A stretch of DNA of 62,858 bases from JALHOQ01 sp038144835. GTDB lineage: Bacteria > Bdellovibrionota > Bdellovibrionia > Bdellovibrionales > UBA1609. The stretch is from contig JAYQON010000006.1 of assembly GCA_038144835.1 (NCBI GenBank), positions 1-62,858 of the forward strand. The letters are read 5' to 3'. This document shows positions 34,083 through 42,743 of the stretch, in pieces; positions within the stretch are counted from its first letter, which is position 1, and each line of letters begins with the position of its first letter. The notes below the pieces were generated by a model. The model did no database searches. It saw only the letters and a program-made list of their open reading frames with translations, and had not been told where the DNA came from. The translations under genes were made by a program, and so were the position numbers.

Positions 34083-35310
34083 TATTCAAGTAAGATTGGA
34101 ATTCTGGAAAAGTGTCGTAAAAACGTTCGCTGCGTATTTGATCAAGATTTTCAGTTATTTTTAAAAACTCTGGCCAATGGTGTTGGCCGTCTTGCGCAAG
34201 CATGAAGTGCACTACAGCCTTCATCCTTTCAGCCAATATTTGCATTTCTTCTTTTGGCCAAATAGAACGCCACTTCTCTTCATATTTAATAAACTTTTCT
34301 AGTATATTTTCTTTCATTGCTTGTGGTAGCACTTGGATTCGATAATAATCTGGAAAAATAAGTGGATTTAAAATGATTTGGGCTGGTCGTAAATAGCCTT
34401 TTTGTAACCATTCTTCGTGAAAATCCAGAATGTGCCATCCGTTGAGATTGCTCACGGTGGAGTTGACAAAGATGTTTAAATTGGGAATTTCATGCAGTAG
34501 GCGTTTTCTTTGGGTCTCTACCTTTTTCCAGTCTAAACCTTTGCGGAGATACTCTCCACGCGTATGCGATCCATCAAGGCTGATATGCAGTTCAACTTGT
34601 TTAAATTTTTTCCACCACTCTACAGCGTCAAAATTCCGATAAGTTAGAGTTGAAAAATTCGTATTGTACTTCAAATTGACGTTATGTAGACCGCGCCGAT
34701 CAAGCTCCGCAAGAATTTTCCAATGGTCTTCCATGAGCATGGGTTCACCGCCGACAAAATTGACTTCCTCGAGATCTGCGAGATGCGGTTCCAGCTGATG
34801 CCAAAGATCTGTGACAGTGTTGGCCAGCTTTTGCAGTTTGGGCGTGGTACTCAGAGGATCAAGCTTTTTGTGGTCTTCGTGCCAAGCGGAGCTAAGTTCA
34901 GGACCACAGGTTCGGCAACGAAAGTTACAGATGTTTGAGAACCGGATGTCCCAATACGCAAGAGTCATTTTTTCGACGCTCCCATTGGGAAGTGTCATCG
35001 CCGTGTTGTGTAAGTGATGTGCAAAGCGCTGGTTGAGGTAATTTCTGAATGATTTATGTCCAGAGGCTTCTAGTGCGTGACAACGTTGACAACTCGGTGG
35101 TGCTTTTCCAGCCAGCATATCCCTGCGAATTGAGCGTAATAAATCAGAATTCCAAACCTCCGTGAGCGAGGATTCACCGAGGTTGCCAGCAACGAATGAA
35201 GGGGGTGTCATACAGCAGGGATAAACATTCGCGTTTGGCCACACATGAAGATGTAACCATGGACTCACACAGAGATATTGAGATTGGAAGTGGCTCTGGC
35301 TTTGTCTCAC
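34030..35310 (-). CDS. Radical SAM protein, paralogue of the facing gene
   Basis: 426 aa, GTG start with AAGGA 9 nt upstream. Same layout as its neighbour: C-V-S-P-W...V-Y-P-C-C-M and C-Q-R-C at the N-terminus, then the core CNFRCRTC (CX3CX2C) and VGGEPM. Shared blocks include RGEY-x-RKG-x-DW and SLDG. The N-terminal extension of the paralogue is absent. Both would bind a SAM-cleaving 4Fe-4S cluster plus at least one auxiliary cluster. Substrate unknown. It lies downstream of the ssb-like operon on the same strand. Confidence 0.85.
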   Translation of the reverse strand: MRQSQSHFQSQYLCVSPWLHLHVWPNANVYPCCMTPPSFVAGNLGESSLTEVWNSDLLRSIRRDMLAGKAPPSCQRCHALEASGHKSFRNYLNQRFAHHLHNTAMTLPNGSVEKMTLAYWDIRFSNICNFRCRTCGPELSSAWHEDHKKLDPLSTTPKLQKLANTVTDLWHQLEPHLADLEEVNFVGGEPMLMEDHWKILAELDRRGLHNVNLKYNTNFSTLTYRNFDAVEWWKKFKQVELHISLDGSHTRGEYLRKGLDWKKVETQRKRLLHEIPNLNIFVNSTVSNLNGWHILDFHEEWLQKGYLRPAQIILNPLIFPDYYRIQVLPQAMKENILEKFIKYEEKWRSIWPKEEMQILAERMKAVVHFMLAQDGQHHWPEFLKITENLDQIRSERFYDTFPEFQSYLNIKAWNPQEPSPTIPELP

Positions 35311-35356
35311 GGTTGAGGTCCTTACGGAAGGTTGTAGGCGCTTAAGACAGTAATAT

Positions 35357-35381
35357 GCGCTGAGTGTGAAGGACTCAGCGC
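35357..35381 (-). promoter_or_regulatory. Intercistronic hairpin after the 35375 gene
   Basis: GCGCTGAGT (35357-35365) and ACTCAGCGC (35373-35381), 9 bp perfect, overlaps the stop codon of the minus-strand unknown gene. A weakly T-containing tail follows on the minus strand. It may attenuate transcription into the radical SAM gene or stabilise the upstream message. Confidence 0.5.
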
Positions 35382-35869
35382 GCCGAATCTTTCACGAAGC
35401 GGCTCATGTAAAAGCGGATAAGATAGTCAATATTGATTGGGTGTTCATTGTAAGTCCAAACCAACTCTCCAAAAGCTCCCCATGTGGCGCTCAGGCAATC
35501 TTTGGGATTGTTGTCCTCAGAAACGCTCGTACCAGGTACATAATTAGCTCCGGCATTTGAGTAGGCTACGCTAATCATACCGGCTTGGCGCATACTGAAA
35601 ATCAACTTGTAGCCATTTCTGAAGAGCATAAAATCAGCTTTGGTTTTGGAAATCCCATAAATACGAAGATGCCCATGAGTTGCACCTTTGAGTTGATTGA
35701 AAGCACTGGCCGCCTCGACAAAGCCAGCTTTCAGGTCATTGATGAAATCCACAGTGGCATCTTCAAGTTGGCGAGAAGGATCAAAGCCTGCTTCCATGTC
35801 GACCACTCCAGCCTCTTCCATTTGTTGTTCGGCCAGGACAAGCTCTTTGATCCAACTCATCTTTTCCAA
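35375..35869 (-). CDS. Hypothetical protein (164 aa)
   Basis: No signal peptide. The TTG at 35869 has AAGGGGG 7 nt upstream; an ATG three codons inside (35860) has only GGA. Acidic N-terminus, then a mixed alpha/beta domain with aromatic residues in the second half. No family recognised. It follows the Ssb-like gene by 21 nt on the same strand, so it likely shares its transcript. Confidence 0.6.
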   Translation of the reverse strand: MEKMSWIKELVLAEQQMEEAGVVDMEAGFDPSRQLEDATVDFINDLKAGFVEAASAFNQLKGATHGHLRIYGISKTKADFMLFRNGYKLIFSMRQAGMISVAYSNAGANYVPGTSVSEDNNPKDCLSATWGAFGELVWTYNEHPINIDYLIRFYMSRFVKDSAR

Positions 35870-35890
35870 ATCAATCCCCCTTGAAAGTGG

Positions 35891-36337
35891 TCACGCAGGA
35901 TGCGCCACAGCATTATGATTTCTTGGAGGTTCAAAATTGTCAAGATTCTCCGTCTCCATGGTGTTTTCCTTGTTTGCTGTTGTCGAACCGTAGCTAAGAA
36001 ATTGCACTTGCTCGGCATGGATGGCGTTTTTGTAACTTGTATGCTCCTCGTTTGCGATTTCCCAATAGGTGAGCGATCCTTCGATGGCGAGTAAAGCCCC
36101 TTTGCTAAGGTAGCGGGCGCAGTTTTCTGCAGTATTGCCCCAAACAAAGATAGAGTGCCAATCGGTATGGTATTTGTCCTCTCGCTCGTGGGCTTGTTCA
36201 AAGCCCTCCTCCTTTGTTGCTTTCAAACGTCGTGTTGCTAGGCGCAAGCGAGTGTAGGCTATGCCATTCTTTGATCGCTTCAATTCGGGCTTAGCTGCAA
36301 GCCAGCCAATCAGAGTCACCTTATTTAAACCTTGCAT
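35891..36337 (-). CDS. ssb: Single-stranded DNA-binding protein paralogue
   Basis: 148 aa with the OB-fold pattern LNKVTLIGWLAAKPEL..., ATRR, HTDWHSIFVWG-x-x-AE, KGALLAIEGSL. ATG with GAGGAG upstream. The tail after residue 115 is polar and ends in A-H-P-A rather than the acidic DDxIPF tip that recruits repair and replication partners. A second, housekeeping Ssb with the tip is therefore expected elsewhere; this one may serve recombination, plasmid/phage or DNA-uptake functions, which is inference. Confidence 0.8.
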   Translation of the reverse strand: MQGLNKVTLIGWLAAKPELKRSKNGIAYTRLRLATRRLKATKEEGFEQAHEREDKYHTDWHSIFVWGNTAENCARYLSKGALLAIEGSLTYWEIANEEHTSYKNAIHAEQVQFLSYGSTTANKENTMETENLDNFEPPRNHNAVAHPA

Positions 36338-36515
36338 TTGAACCTCCTCAGCGGTTTGCTGAAGGACATTGCAAGTTTGTGAGCCAGTTGGACTGTGTGG
36401 AGATTGGTTGCGGCAGCTTCAGATGTCCGAGATTCAACATGGTGCCTAGCGGCAGATGTGGACAGTAGGCCAGTCTTTTCTAAAATGGAGCCCAATTTTT
36501 AAAGGAGATAGCATC

Positions 36516-37031
36516 ATGTTTCGACGTTTTTCATTAACAATGGTTTTGCTCTCGGCCTTGGTGCTCTCTGTCTCGTGTGCGAGTAAGAAAAAGTCTGAGG
36601 CCCCCGTGGGCGGAGCTGAAGGGGGGACGATGGACACGAACGTTACGTCCCAAGATATGTCTTTTGATCCAGCCGGAAGTGACAGCGGAAATATTTCAGG
36701 TTTGAGCACGGTGAACTTCGAATATGATTCCTCAACTCTCACCTCTGAATCGCGCCGCAAGCTTGCGGAGAATGCCGACTGGATTAAAGCCAATTCGCGA
36801 GTAACCGTACAAATTGAGGGTCATTGTGATAGCCGTGGTTCTGTCGAATACAACTTGGCTCTGGGTGAGCGACGTGCCAAGGCCGTAAAAAATTATTTGG
36901 TGAGCCTGGGAATTGATACCAAACGGTTGACGATTCTCAGCTATGGTGAAGAAAAGCCGATAGCCATGGGAGATACGGAAGAAGCCTATGCAAAGAATCG
37001 CCGTGCGAATTTCGTTCCTTTGGCTCAGTAG
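36516..37031 (+). CDS. pal: Peptidoglycan-associated lipoprotein Pal
   Basis: The ATG at 36516 is chosen because AAAGGAG (36501-36507) precedes it and a lipoprotein signal follows; the frame upstream of it is spurious. Lipobox L-S-V-S-C with Cys about residue 21 (the Leu-Ser-Val-Ser pattern is acceptable to signal peptidase II). The OmpA-like domain has IEGHCDSRGS-x-x-YN and the LGERRAKAVKNYL helix that bind diaminopimelate. It ties outer membrane to the wall as part of Tol-Pal. The three genes after it overlap in series. Confidence 0.92.
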   Translation: MFRRFSLTMVLLSALVLSVSCASKKKSEAPVGGAEGGTMDTNVTSQDMSFDPAGSDSGNISGLSTVNFEYDSSTLTSESRRKLAENADWIKANSRVTVQIEGHCDSRGSVEYNLALGERRAKAVKNYLVSLGIDTKRLTILSYGEEKPIAMGDTEEAYAKNRRANFVPLAQ

Positions 37032-37308
37032 TGCGTTTCTTGTAGGGTGTGTGAATCCTCCACCACCCTACGAAGACTATGCCATTGCCCGTACTGCCGT
37101 TCGCTCAGCACGAGACTTTGATAGTGCGCGCTACTCCACCACCACATTGCATAAGGCCGAAGAGGCCTTTCGCAATGGAGAAAAATGTTTCAAAGATAAT
37201 GATTTTGAACAAGCTAAGCGTTACTTCAGGCTTGCTAAGGAATTCGCCGAGAGAGCTGAAAACGCCACTCGTCTTAAGAAATTCAAATCGGGAGACAGTT
37301 TTCCATGA
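36988..37308 (+). CDS. Small lipoprotein (DUF4398-like)
   Basis: The ATG lies 44 nt inside pal in another frame and no later start is plausible because the lipobox (L-V-G-C) is at residue 21. After a Pro-rich linker (NPPPPYEDY) there is a helical hairpin with A-R-x-A...A-E-x-A-x-x-A spacing, as in DUF4398 lipoproteins that sit beside Pal. The end overlaps the next ATG by 4 nt. Probably a Pal-associated outer-membrane component. Confidence 0.7.
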   Translation: MQRIAVRISFLWLSSAFLVGCVNPPPPYEDYAIARTAVRSARDFDSARYSTTTLHKAEEAFRNGEKCFKDNDFEQAKRYFRLAKEFAERAENATRLKKFKSGDSFP

Positions 37309-37985
37309 AAACACTGGCGCTGGTTGCGGCTGTGACACTGATCGTATCTGGTTGTTTGAAGACACGGCAGCAGCTTCGTGGCGAACGCACGGAGCCTGTT
37401 TTGCAACGGCAAACTTTGCAGCAGCAAAAAGAACAGTATCGAGAAAAGGCTCCTCCCAGTGCTTACCGTTTTGAAGAGATCGACGAACAGATGCGTCAGC
37501 TTAACGGTCGAGTCGATACTCTCGAAAATCAAGTTTCACAGTTGAGTGCCACTAATTCTGATCGCCACGAAAACGAGTCAAAAGAGCAAGAGAGTCAAAA
37601 GCAGAAATTTCTAGCTTATGAAGAGGCTTTAAAGAAATTGGAATCCCAGATTACAGTTTTGGGCCAAGAGGTGGAACGACTGAAAACACCAGCACCAAGT
37701 GCTGTCGTGGGCAAAAACACGTCAGGAACAAAGTCGGCCTATGATGAAGGTGAAGAACTCTTCAGTTCTAAAAAGTGGCGTGAGGCCATTGTGTCTTTCC
37801 AAAAATACCGAGACGGCAATCCTAAGGGTAAGTACTATGCCGCGGCGACCTTTAAAATCGGTGTGGCCTTTCAGGAACTTGGGATGAGTGATGAAGCGCG
37901 TGTTTTTTTAGAAGAAGTGAAAGATAAATTTCCCAAGTCTAAAGAGGCAAAAAAGGCCGCTCAGCGCATGAAATCACTCAAATGA
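37305..37985 (+). CDS. cpoB: CpoB/YbgF, Tol-Pal-associated TPR lipoprotein
   Basis: 226 aa. Unlike E. coli CpoB (periplasmic, soluble) it has a lipobox (I-V-S-G-C, Cys17). Coiled-coil region (about 55-125) and a C-terminal TPR block with AYDEGEELFSSKKWREAI, then G-K-Y-x-x-x-A and FPKSKEAKKA, typical of YbgF. It coordinates outer-membrane constriction with wall synthesis. Coupled on both sides by 4-nt overlaps. Confidence 0.85.
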   Translation: MKTLALVAAVTLIVSGCLKTRQQLRGERTEPVLQRQTLQQQKEQYREKAPPSAYRFEEIDEQMRQLNGRVDTLENQVSQLSATNSDRHENESKEQESQKQKFLAYEEALKKLESQITVLGQEVERLKTPAPSAVVGKNTSGTKSAYDEGEELFSSKKWREAIVSFQKYRDGNPKGKYYAAATFKIGVAFQELGMSDEARVFLEEVKDKFPKSKEAKKAAQRMKSLK

Positions 37986-39016
37986 TTTTAGCTCTTGAAA
38001 CTAGCTGTGATGATACATCTGTAGCTATTGTCGATCAGCACGGCCACGTGCGATCATTAGTTTCTGTCAATCAGGACAGCGTGCATAAGCCTTTTGGCGG
38101 CGTAGTTCCCGAAGTCGCTAGCCGTCAGCATACAGAACAGCTTTTGCCACTGATCGAACGAGCCCTTGAAGAGGCGAAGATTGATTGGAGTAAAGTGAGT
38201 GGTTTGGCCGTGACTTCGCGCCCCGGCCTTATAGGTTCTCTTTTGGTAGGTGTAGTCACCGCTAAGACACTCAGTATGGTTTATGGGCTGCCCCTGGCTG
38301 GTGTGAATCACATCGAAGGACATCTCCTAGCACCACTTTTAAAAGATGGTTCCTATTCTCCCCCGCGTGATTTTGGCTTTCCATATTTAGGATTGGCTGT
38401 CAGTGGAGGACATACGCATTTATTCGCTGTTGAAAAGCCAGGGCATTATTCTCTCCTCGGCCACACCCTTGATGATGCTGCAGGCGAAGCTTTTGATAAG
38501 TTTGCCAAAATGATGCATTTGGGATTTCCGGGCGGTGTGCGGGTTGATCGCATCGCTCAGGACGGCGACCCAAAGGCTTTTAGCTTACCACGAGGATTGT
38601 TACACGAAGACAATCTGAACTTCAGTTTTTCGGGACTCAAAACTGCCGGAATGCGCCTTATCGAAGGCATGAGTGAAATTGACCGACGAGTTCGCGAAGC
38701 CGATCTGTGTGCAAGCTTCCAAGAAGCAATTATTGAAGTGCTTATTGCCAAACTTGAAAAAGCTGCTCGGCAAACGGGTTTAAAAAATTGGGCCATTACA
38801 GGGGGAGTGAGCGCCAACTCGCGTCTCCGGACCAAGGCCGCTGAGAGCGCTTTGCGCAAAAAGGCCATTTTGGCTTTGCCTCCCTTGAAATACTGCACAG
38901 ATAATGCCGCGATGATTGGTCTTGCTGGCCTATATAAGATCAAGGCGGGAGAACTGGCGGGTCAAGATTTATCTCCCAGTGCCAGTTCGTTGCCTGGGGA
39001 TTGGCGCTCCCCGTGA
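37982..39016 (+). CDS. tsaD: tRNA N6-threonylcarbamoyladenosine synthase subunit TsaD
   Basis: 344 aa. Starts ILALETSCDDTSVAI. The metal-binding HIEGH motif and the VSGGHTHL, DDAAGEAFDK and GGVSANSRLR blocks are all present. With TsaB/E/C it forms t6A37 of ANN-decoding tRNAs. Essential in most bacteria. The ATG overlaps the cpoB stop. Confidence 0.96.
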   Translation: MILALETSCDDTSVAIVDQHGHVRSLVSVNQDSVHKPFGGVVPEVASRQHTEQLLPLIERALEEAKIDWSKVSGLAVTSRPGLIGSLLVGVVTAKTLSMVYGLPLAGVNHIEGHLLAPLLKDGSYSPPRDFGFPYLGLAVSGGHTHLFAVEKPGHYSLLGHTLDDAAGEAFDKFAKMMHLGFPGGVRVDRIAQDGDPKAFSLPRGLLHEDNLNFSFSGLKTAGMRLIEGMSEIDRRVREADLCASFQEAIIEVLIAKLEKAARQTGLKNWAITGGVSANSRLRTKAAESALRKKAILALPPLKYCTDNAAMIGLAGLYKIKAGELAGQDLSPSASSLPGDWRSP

Positions 39017-39018
39017 GC

Positions 39019-39837
39019 ATGGTTTTTGACCTAAAAGCGCGCCTAGAGGCCATGGGTTTGTCACCTAAGAAAGCCTTTGGTCAGAACTTTCTGGTGAGTC
39101 CATCGGTCATCAGTAAAATTATTTACGAAGTAAAGAATCGAGCTTTCACTGATCTGGTGGAAATTGGCCCAGGGCTTGGAGCTCTCACAGAACCCTTACT
39201 CGCAAACTCCTTGCGACCACTTCTCATCGAAATAGATCCTGATTTGGTGAAGTATTGGAACGGTCGGGGTCTTAGCGTCATTGAACATGATGCCATTCGG
39301 CTTAACTGGGATCTTCTGAATCTTAGGCCCAATTCATTATTGGTAAGCAATCTTCCCTATCAAATATCAACGCACTTGGTAGTGGACCGTTGTTTAGGAC
39401 CAATGAATTTGCAATATATGGTTTTGATGTTTCAAAAGGAAGTGGCACAAAAGCTCATGGCGGCTCCCAGGACTGCCGAATATGGCCTACTGTCAGTCAT
39501 GGCCCAGTCATATTTTAAAATTAGCCGTGTGGTTGATGCTGCTCCACGAGATTTTTATCCCGCACCCAAAGTGGCTAGCCGTGTACTTGCTTTTGAAAGA
39601 CTGCCGGACCCCGGCTTTGGGCACCGTTATTTGACGTTTCTAAAAGGTGCGTTCGCTTTCCGGCGCAAGTTTTTGTTGAAAAATCTTAAATCCGTGATGG
39701 ATAAGTCCAGAGCTGAATGTCTGCCGATGTGGCTGCAAGAGTTGGGCTTGAGCGATAAAGTTCGGGCAGAGGAACTTTCAGTGGCTCAATTTCAGGCACT
39801 TTTCGAGAAGGTTTATGGGCATAAAGATCATCAATGA
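39019..39837 (+). CDS. rsmA: 16S rRNA dimethyladenosine transferase RsmA (KsgA)
   Basis: ATG 3 nt after the tsaD stop; a TTG 18 nt earlier in the frame is unlikely. PKKAFGQNFL, IGPGLGALTE (SAM binding), NLPYQIST (catalytic NLPY) and the F-x-P-x-P-K-V motif (FYPAPKV) are in order. 272 aa, usual size. It dimethylates A1518/A1519. It overlaps smpB by 23 nt. Confidence 0.95.
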   Translation: MVFDLKARLEAMGLSPKKAFGQNFLVSPSVISKIIYEVKNRAFTDLVEIGPGLGALTEPLLANSLRPLLIEIDPDLVKYWNGRGLSVIEHDAIRLNWDLLNLRPNSLLVSNLPYQISTHLVVDRCLGPMNLQYMVLMFQKEVAQKLMAAPRTAEYGLLSVMAQSYFKISRVVDAAPRDFYPAPKVASRVLAFERLPDPGFGHRYLTFLKGAFAFRRKFLLKNLKSVMDKSRAECLPMWLQELGLSDKVRAEELSVAQFQALFEKVYGHKDHQ

Positions 39838-40267
39838 AAACAAGAAAGCTCGCTTTGATTTTGAAATCCTCGAGACCTATGAAGCTGGCTTAGCGCTCAC
39901 AGGTAGCGAAGTGAAATCATTACGAACGAATGGGTGTACTTTAAAAGACGCATATGTGGCTTTTAGGGGGAGTGAAGCTTTTCTTCAAAATGCTCATATT
40001 CCGGTTTATATGGCCTCGAGTTACAACAATCATGAGCCAGAGCGTTTGCGCAAGCTGTTGCTGCATGGTCACGAACTTGAAAAAATCCACGCGGCGATCA
40101 CTGAGAAAGGTCTCACTTGCGTTCCCTTAAAAATTTACTTCAAAAAGGGATTAGCAAAAATTGAACTTGGGCTTGGACGAGGTAAGAAAAAAGGTGATAA
40201 GCGGCAAACTATTAAAAGCCGCGAAGCGGACCGTGAAATACAGAGGTCCTTGCGTCGTCCCCGTTGA
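39815..40267 (+). CDS. smpB: SsrA-binding protein SmpB
   Basis: 150 aa. NENKKARFDFEI-like start, GSEVKSLR, the DAY block, the KIYFKKGLAKIELGLGRGKK core and the basic C-terminal tail rich in Arg. It brings tmRNA to stalled ribosomes. No tmRNA gene lies beside it in the window. Only its start overlaps rsmA, and it ends the pal-to-smpB operon. Confidence 0.95.
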   Translation: MGIKIINENKKARFDFEILETYEAGLALTGSEVKSLRTNGCTLKDAYVAFRGSEAFLQNAHIPVYMASSYNNHEPERLRKLLLHGHELEKIHAAITEKGLTCVPLKIYFKKGLAKIELGLGRGKKKGDKRQTIKSREADREIQRSLRRPR

Positions 40268-40453
40268 AGTTAGAAACTGCATCCCGGATGTTTGAAAGCT
40301 TAAGCCTAAAGCATTAGCTGATTGTGATTTTTCGCTTGGAATCAGAGGTCCGGTCAATGCGACCAATGAGCACCAGAGAGGTAGGCCAGTTTCTGATTAA
40401 ATCACGACTTAGGTCCCCTACAGGACGGTGCTGTTGCGGCTTATTCTGAGACT

Positions 40454-41164
40454 ATGAAAAGAAATATGATTCTGATTCTGGTTGCTCTTAGCACTTTGGT
40501 TTCATGTGCTCTTTTACGACCTTCAGCTAAAAGTCAGCGTGAGCAAGATCGTCAGCAAATCCAAGCTGAGCTGAGTCAAGAGGCATCTCTTGCAGAGGAT
40601 CGAGAGAAATTGGCTGATTTGCGCAGGGAAATCCCAGCCGAAAAGCAAAAAGAAAATGACGAATTGGCTCTGCAGCTCAAATTGATGGGCCAGAGTACTG
40701 AGCAGCCTCATCTTTTGCGGCAGAAGTTTCAATTTTTAGTCCAAAAGCGACGAACGGCATTTCGTCAGAAAACACAGAAGTTGAGGGATGAATTTAGAAC
40801 TCAGGAGACTCGTCGGCGAGAGGATTTTTTTGCTGCTCAAAAGTCTAAGCGCGATATTTTTTTTAGGCGTAAACGTGATTCAAAACAGAATCGCGAGTTT
40901 TTTGCCGGCCAAGAAAAAGAACGGCAGCGGTTCGCCACTGAAGAACGGGAGCGTAGGATGAATTTCGAGTCTGAACTCAGTGCCGAATCCAAAGACTTTA
41001 ATTCGTATATGCGTGAACGGCAGAATGAGTTCAATGAGCAGTTTCGGCTCTATTCAAAAAAATTCTCCGAACGGCCCAAGGCAAGTAAGGCGGTCACTGG
41101 AGAAATCAATGAATTCAAGCGCCTGCAGGAAGTTCCCGCAACGCCACTGGGTACCGAAGATTAA
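40454..41164 (+). CDS. Charged coiled-coil lipoprotein
   Basis: 236 aa with lipobox L-V-S-C (Cys18). Nearly all of the rest is a long, very charged helix of repeated R/K/E/F heptads with many aromatic residues (FFAAQKSKRDIFFRRKRD style), followed by a short polar tail. It may span the periplasm between the outer membrane and another layer. No family recognised. An A-rich start region and weak ribosome site are all that precede it. Confidence 0.7.
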   Translation: MKRNMILILVALSTLVSCALLRPSAKSQREQDRQQIQAELSQEASLAEDREKLADLRREIPAEKQKENDELALQLKLMGQSTEQPHLLRQKFQFLVQKRRTAFRQKTQKLRDEFRTQETRRREDFFAAQKSKRDIFFRRKRDSKQNREFFAGQEKERQRFATEERERRMNFESELSAESKDFNSYMRERQNEFNEQFRLYSKKFSERPKASKAVTGEINEFKRLQEVPATPLGTED

Positions 41165-41315
41165 CAGATACGTCTCAGATCGAGACTCTAAGGATTTGAC
41201 AAGAGTCAGGGCATTTTACGCCTGTTGATAACTGGGTCGGCGAGCGATCAAGGGTGACCAGAGAGGCTGGCCTGCGTCTTGAAGTATGAAAGGGTGGGAC
41301 GGAGGTAACTTGCCG

Positions 41316-41861
41316 ATGACCTTAAAAATCTTGTCAAGCCTGGTAACGTTTATATGTTTAGCTTTGTCTGCTCCAATGAGCCTCGCTGAAGGTGGACATT
41401 CAGAGGGTGGAAAAGAAATCAGCCCTGAAGAGCTCACTGACCTTGATGAAGAACTCAAGCGTGTTTTTGTTGAAAACTTTACGATCTGTGCTCAAAAGGC
41501 ACTAGGGAATAGTGCTGACTGCCGCTTGGTGAATATGGGTACAAGTCGGCATCCAGATGCCAACTATGGGGCTAAGAACTCCTGTCATAAGAACAATCCC
41601 GCTCAAGCGATCGACGTGGGCAAAATTATCTGTGGTGGTTCGAGCGCGGATCCTCAACAAAATCCAGAAGAGTACATGTATTTTGCTAAATGTATGGCCA
41701 ATGAAACACAGAACACAATGAAAGTGATTTATCGTGATCACGAAGAAGGCAATATGTTCGCCGGTGGAGACCTAGGTACTCATGAAGATCATGCGCATAT
41801 CCAAAGTTTCGACTGTCAACCCAGTGGCGGTGGTCAACAAAGAACGGCTTCGAGCTATTGA
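41316..41861 (+). CDS. Secreted M15-like metallopeptidase-type protein
   Basis: The ATG at 41316 starts a clean signal peptide (M-T-L-K...S-L-A); a TTG at 41310 has better GGAGG spacing and would add two residues. Mature protein: SRHPDANYG, then CHKNNPAQAIDVGKIICGG, and DHEDHAHIQSFDC near the end. The His...Asp and DHxH pairs resemble the zinc ligands (H-x(n)-D...H) of the M15/extensin-like D-Ala-D-Ala carboxypeptidase fold, though spacing is unusual (H-x8-D). Cys pairs suggest disulphides. Peptidoglycan-related activity is only a suggestion. Confidence 0.55.
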   Translation: MTLKILSSLVTFICLALSAPMSLAEGGHSEGGKEISPEELTDLDEELKRVFVENFTICAQKALGNSADCRLVNMGTSRHPDANYGAKNSCHKNNPAQAIDVGKIICGGSSADPQQNPEEYMYFAKCMANETQNTMKVIYRDHEEGNMFAGGDLGTHEDHAHIQSFDCQPSGGGQQRTASSY

Positions 41862-41867
41862 ATTTCT

Positions 41868-42743
41868 TTAACGAAAAGATCGTTTAGGCTGATGTTTGCC
41901 AGCCTTGGGCGTGGCTTTTACCCCTTTAGAGCTGGATTTAGTGCCTGTTTTGCTTCCGCGTCCAGACCCTTTGCGCCCTACCAGATGGTCTTCTTTGCGT
42001 TTGCGGAAAATTTTTGCCAAGGCGCCTTCATCTAGAAAGGCATATTCGCCTTTTTGCAGGCCTCCCAAAGTCAGCAGACCGATGGCTACTCGCTTGAGCT
42101 TTTTAACATCGTAGCCGATCTTATTGAACATATGGCGCACTTGGCGGTTTTTACCCTCACCAATGACGATTTTGATCCAATCGTACTGTCGGGAATCGCC
42201 GATTTTGACTCTCTCGAGATGAAGGGCTTTGACCTTGCCTCCAGGGATTGTCACGCCTCGCAAGAGCTTATTTAACTGCTCATCACTGGGGCGACCGTCG
42301 AGCTTAGCTAGGTATGTTTTGGGGATCTCTTCGCGTGGATGAGCCACTCTCTGAGCGAAATCGCCGTCATTGGTGAGTAATAGCAGGCCTTCAGTGTCCC
42401 AGTCCAACCGGCCTACGGGAAAGACGCGAACGGGAAGTTTTTCCATGAAGTCAGCGACGGTGGGACGACCCTCCGGGTCCTCCATGGTGGTAAGCACATT
42501 TTCGGGCTTGTAAAAGACAACGTAAATTTTTCGGGATTCTTGGCGAATGGGCTTACCGTCCACAGTGACGCGATCAACACCGGGTTCTATGCGAACGCCG
42601 AGCTCATAGACTGTTTTGCCGTTGACCTGGACGTGCCCTTTGGCGATCAATTCGTCCGCTTTACGGCGCGAAGCGATCCCGCATTCTGCGAGATACTTGT
42701 TCAGACGGGTACTGTTGGCCTTGGCGTCTTTGGTTAATCCCAT
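41868..42743 (-). CDS. rluB: 23S rRNA pseudouridine synthase, RluB/RsuA family
   Basis: S4-like RNA-binding domain (LNKYLAECGIASRRKADELI, residues about 15-70), then the catalytic domain with GRLDWDTEGLLLLTNDG (catalytic Asp in GRLDxxTxG) and the GKNRQVRHM motif. The tail after residue 245 is Lys/Gly/Ser-rich. The start used (42743, M-G-L-T-K) overlaps the upstream gene by 83 nt; one two codons earlier is possible. RluB makes pseudouridine in 23S rRNA helix 93 region. It is commonly preceded by scpB, but not here. Confidence 0.9.
   Translation of the reverse strand: MGLTKDAKANSTRLNKYLAECGIASRRKADELIAKGHVQVNGKTVYELGVRIEPGVDRVTVDGKPIRQESRKIYVVFYKPENVLTTMEDPEGRPTVADFMEKLPVRVFPVGRLDWDTEGLLLLTNDGDFAQRVAHPREEIPKTYLAKLDGRPSDEQLNKLLRGVTIPGGKVKALHLERVKIGDSRQYDWIKIVIGEGKNRQVRHMFNKIGYDVKKLKRVAIGLLTLGGLQKGEYAFLDEGALAKIFRKRKEDHLVGRKGSGRGSKTGTKSSSKGVKATPKAGKHQPKRSFR

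Noticed and set aside
40268..40453. Possible tmRNA near smpB
   Set aside because: No acceptor-stem pairing, tag reading frame or CCA-like end could be found.
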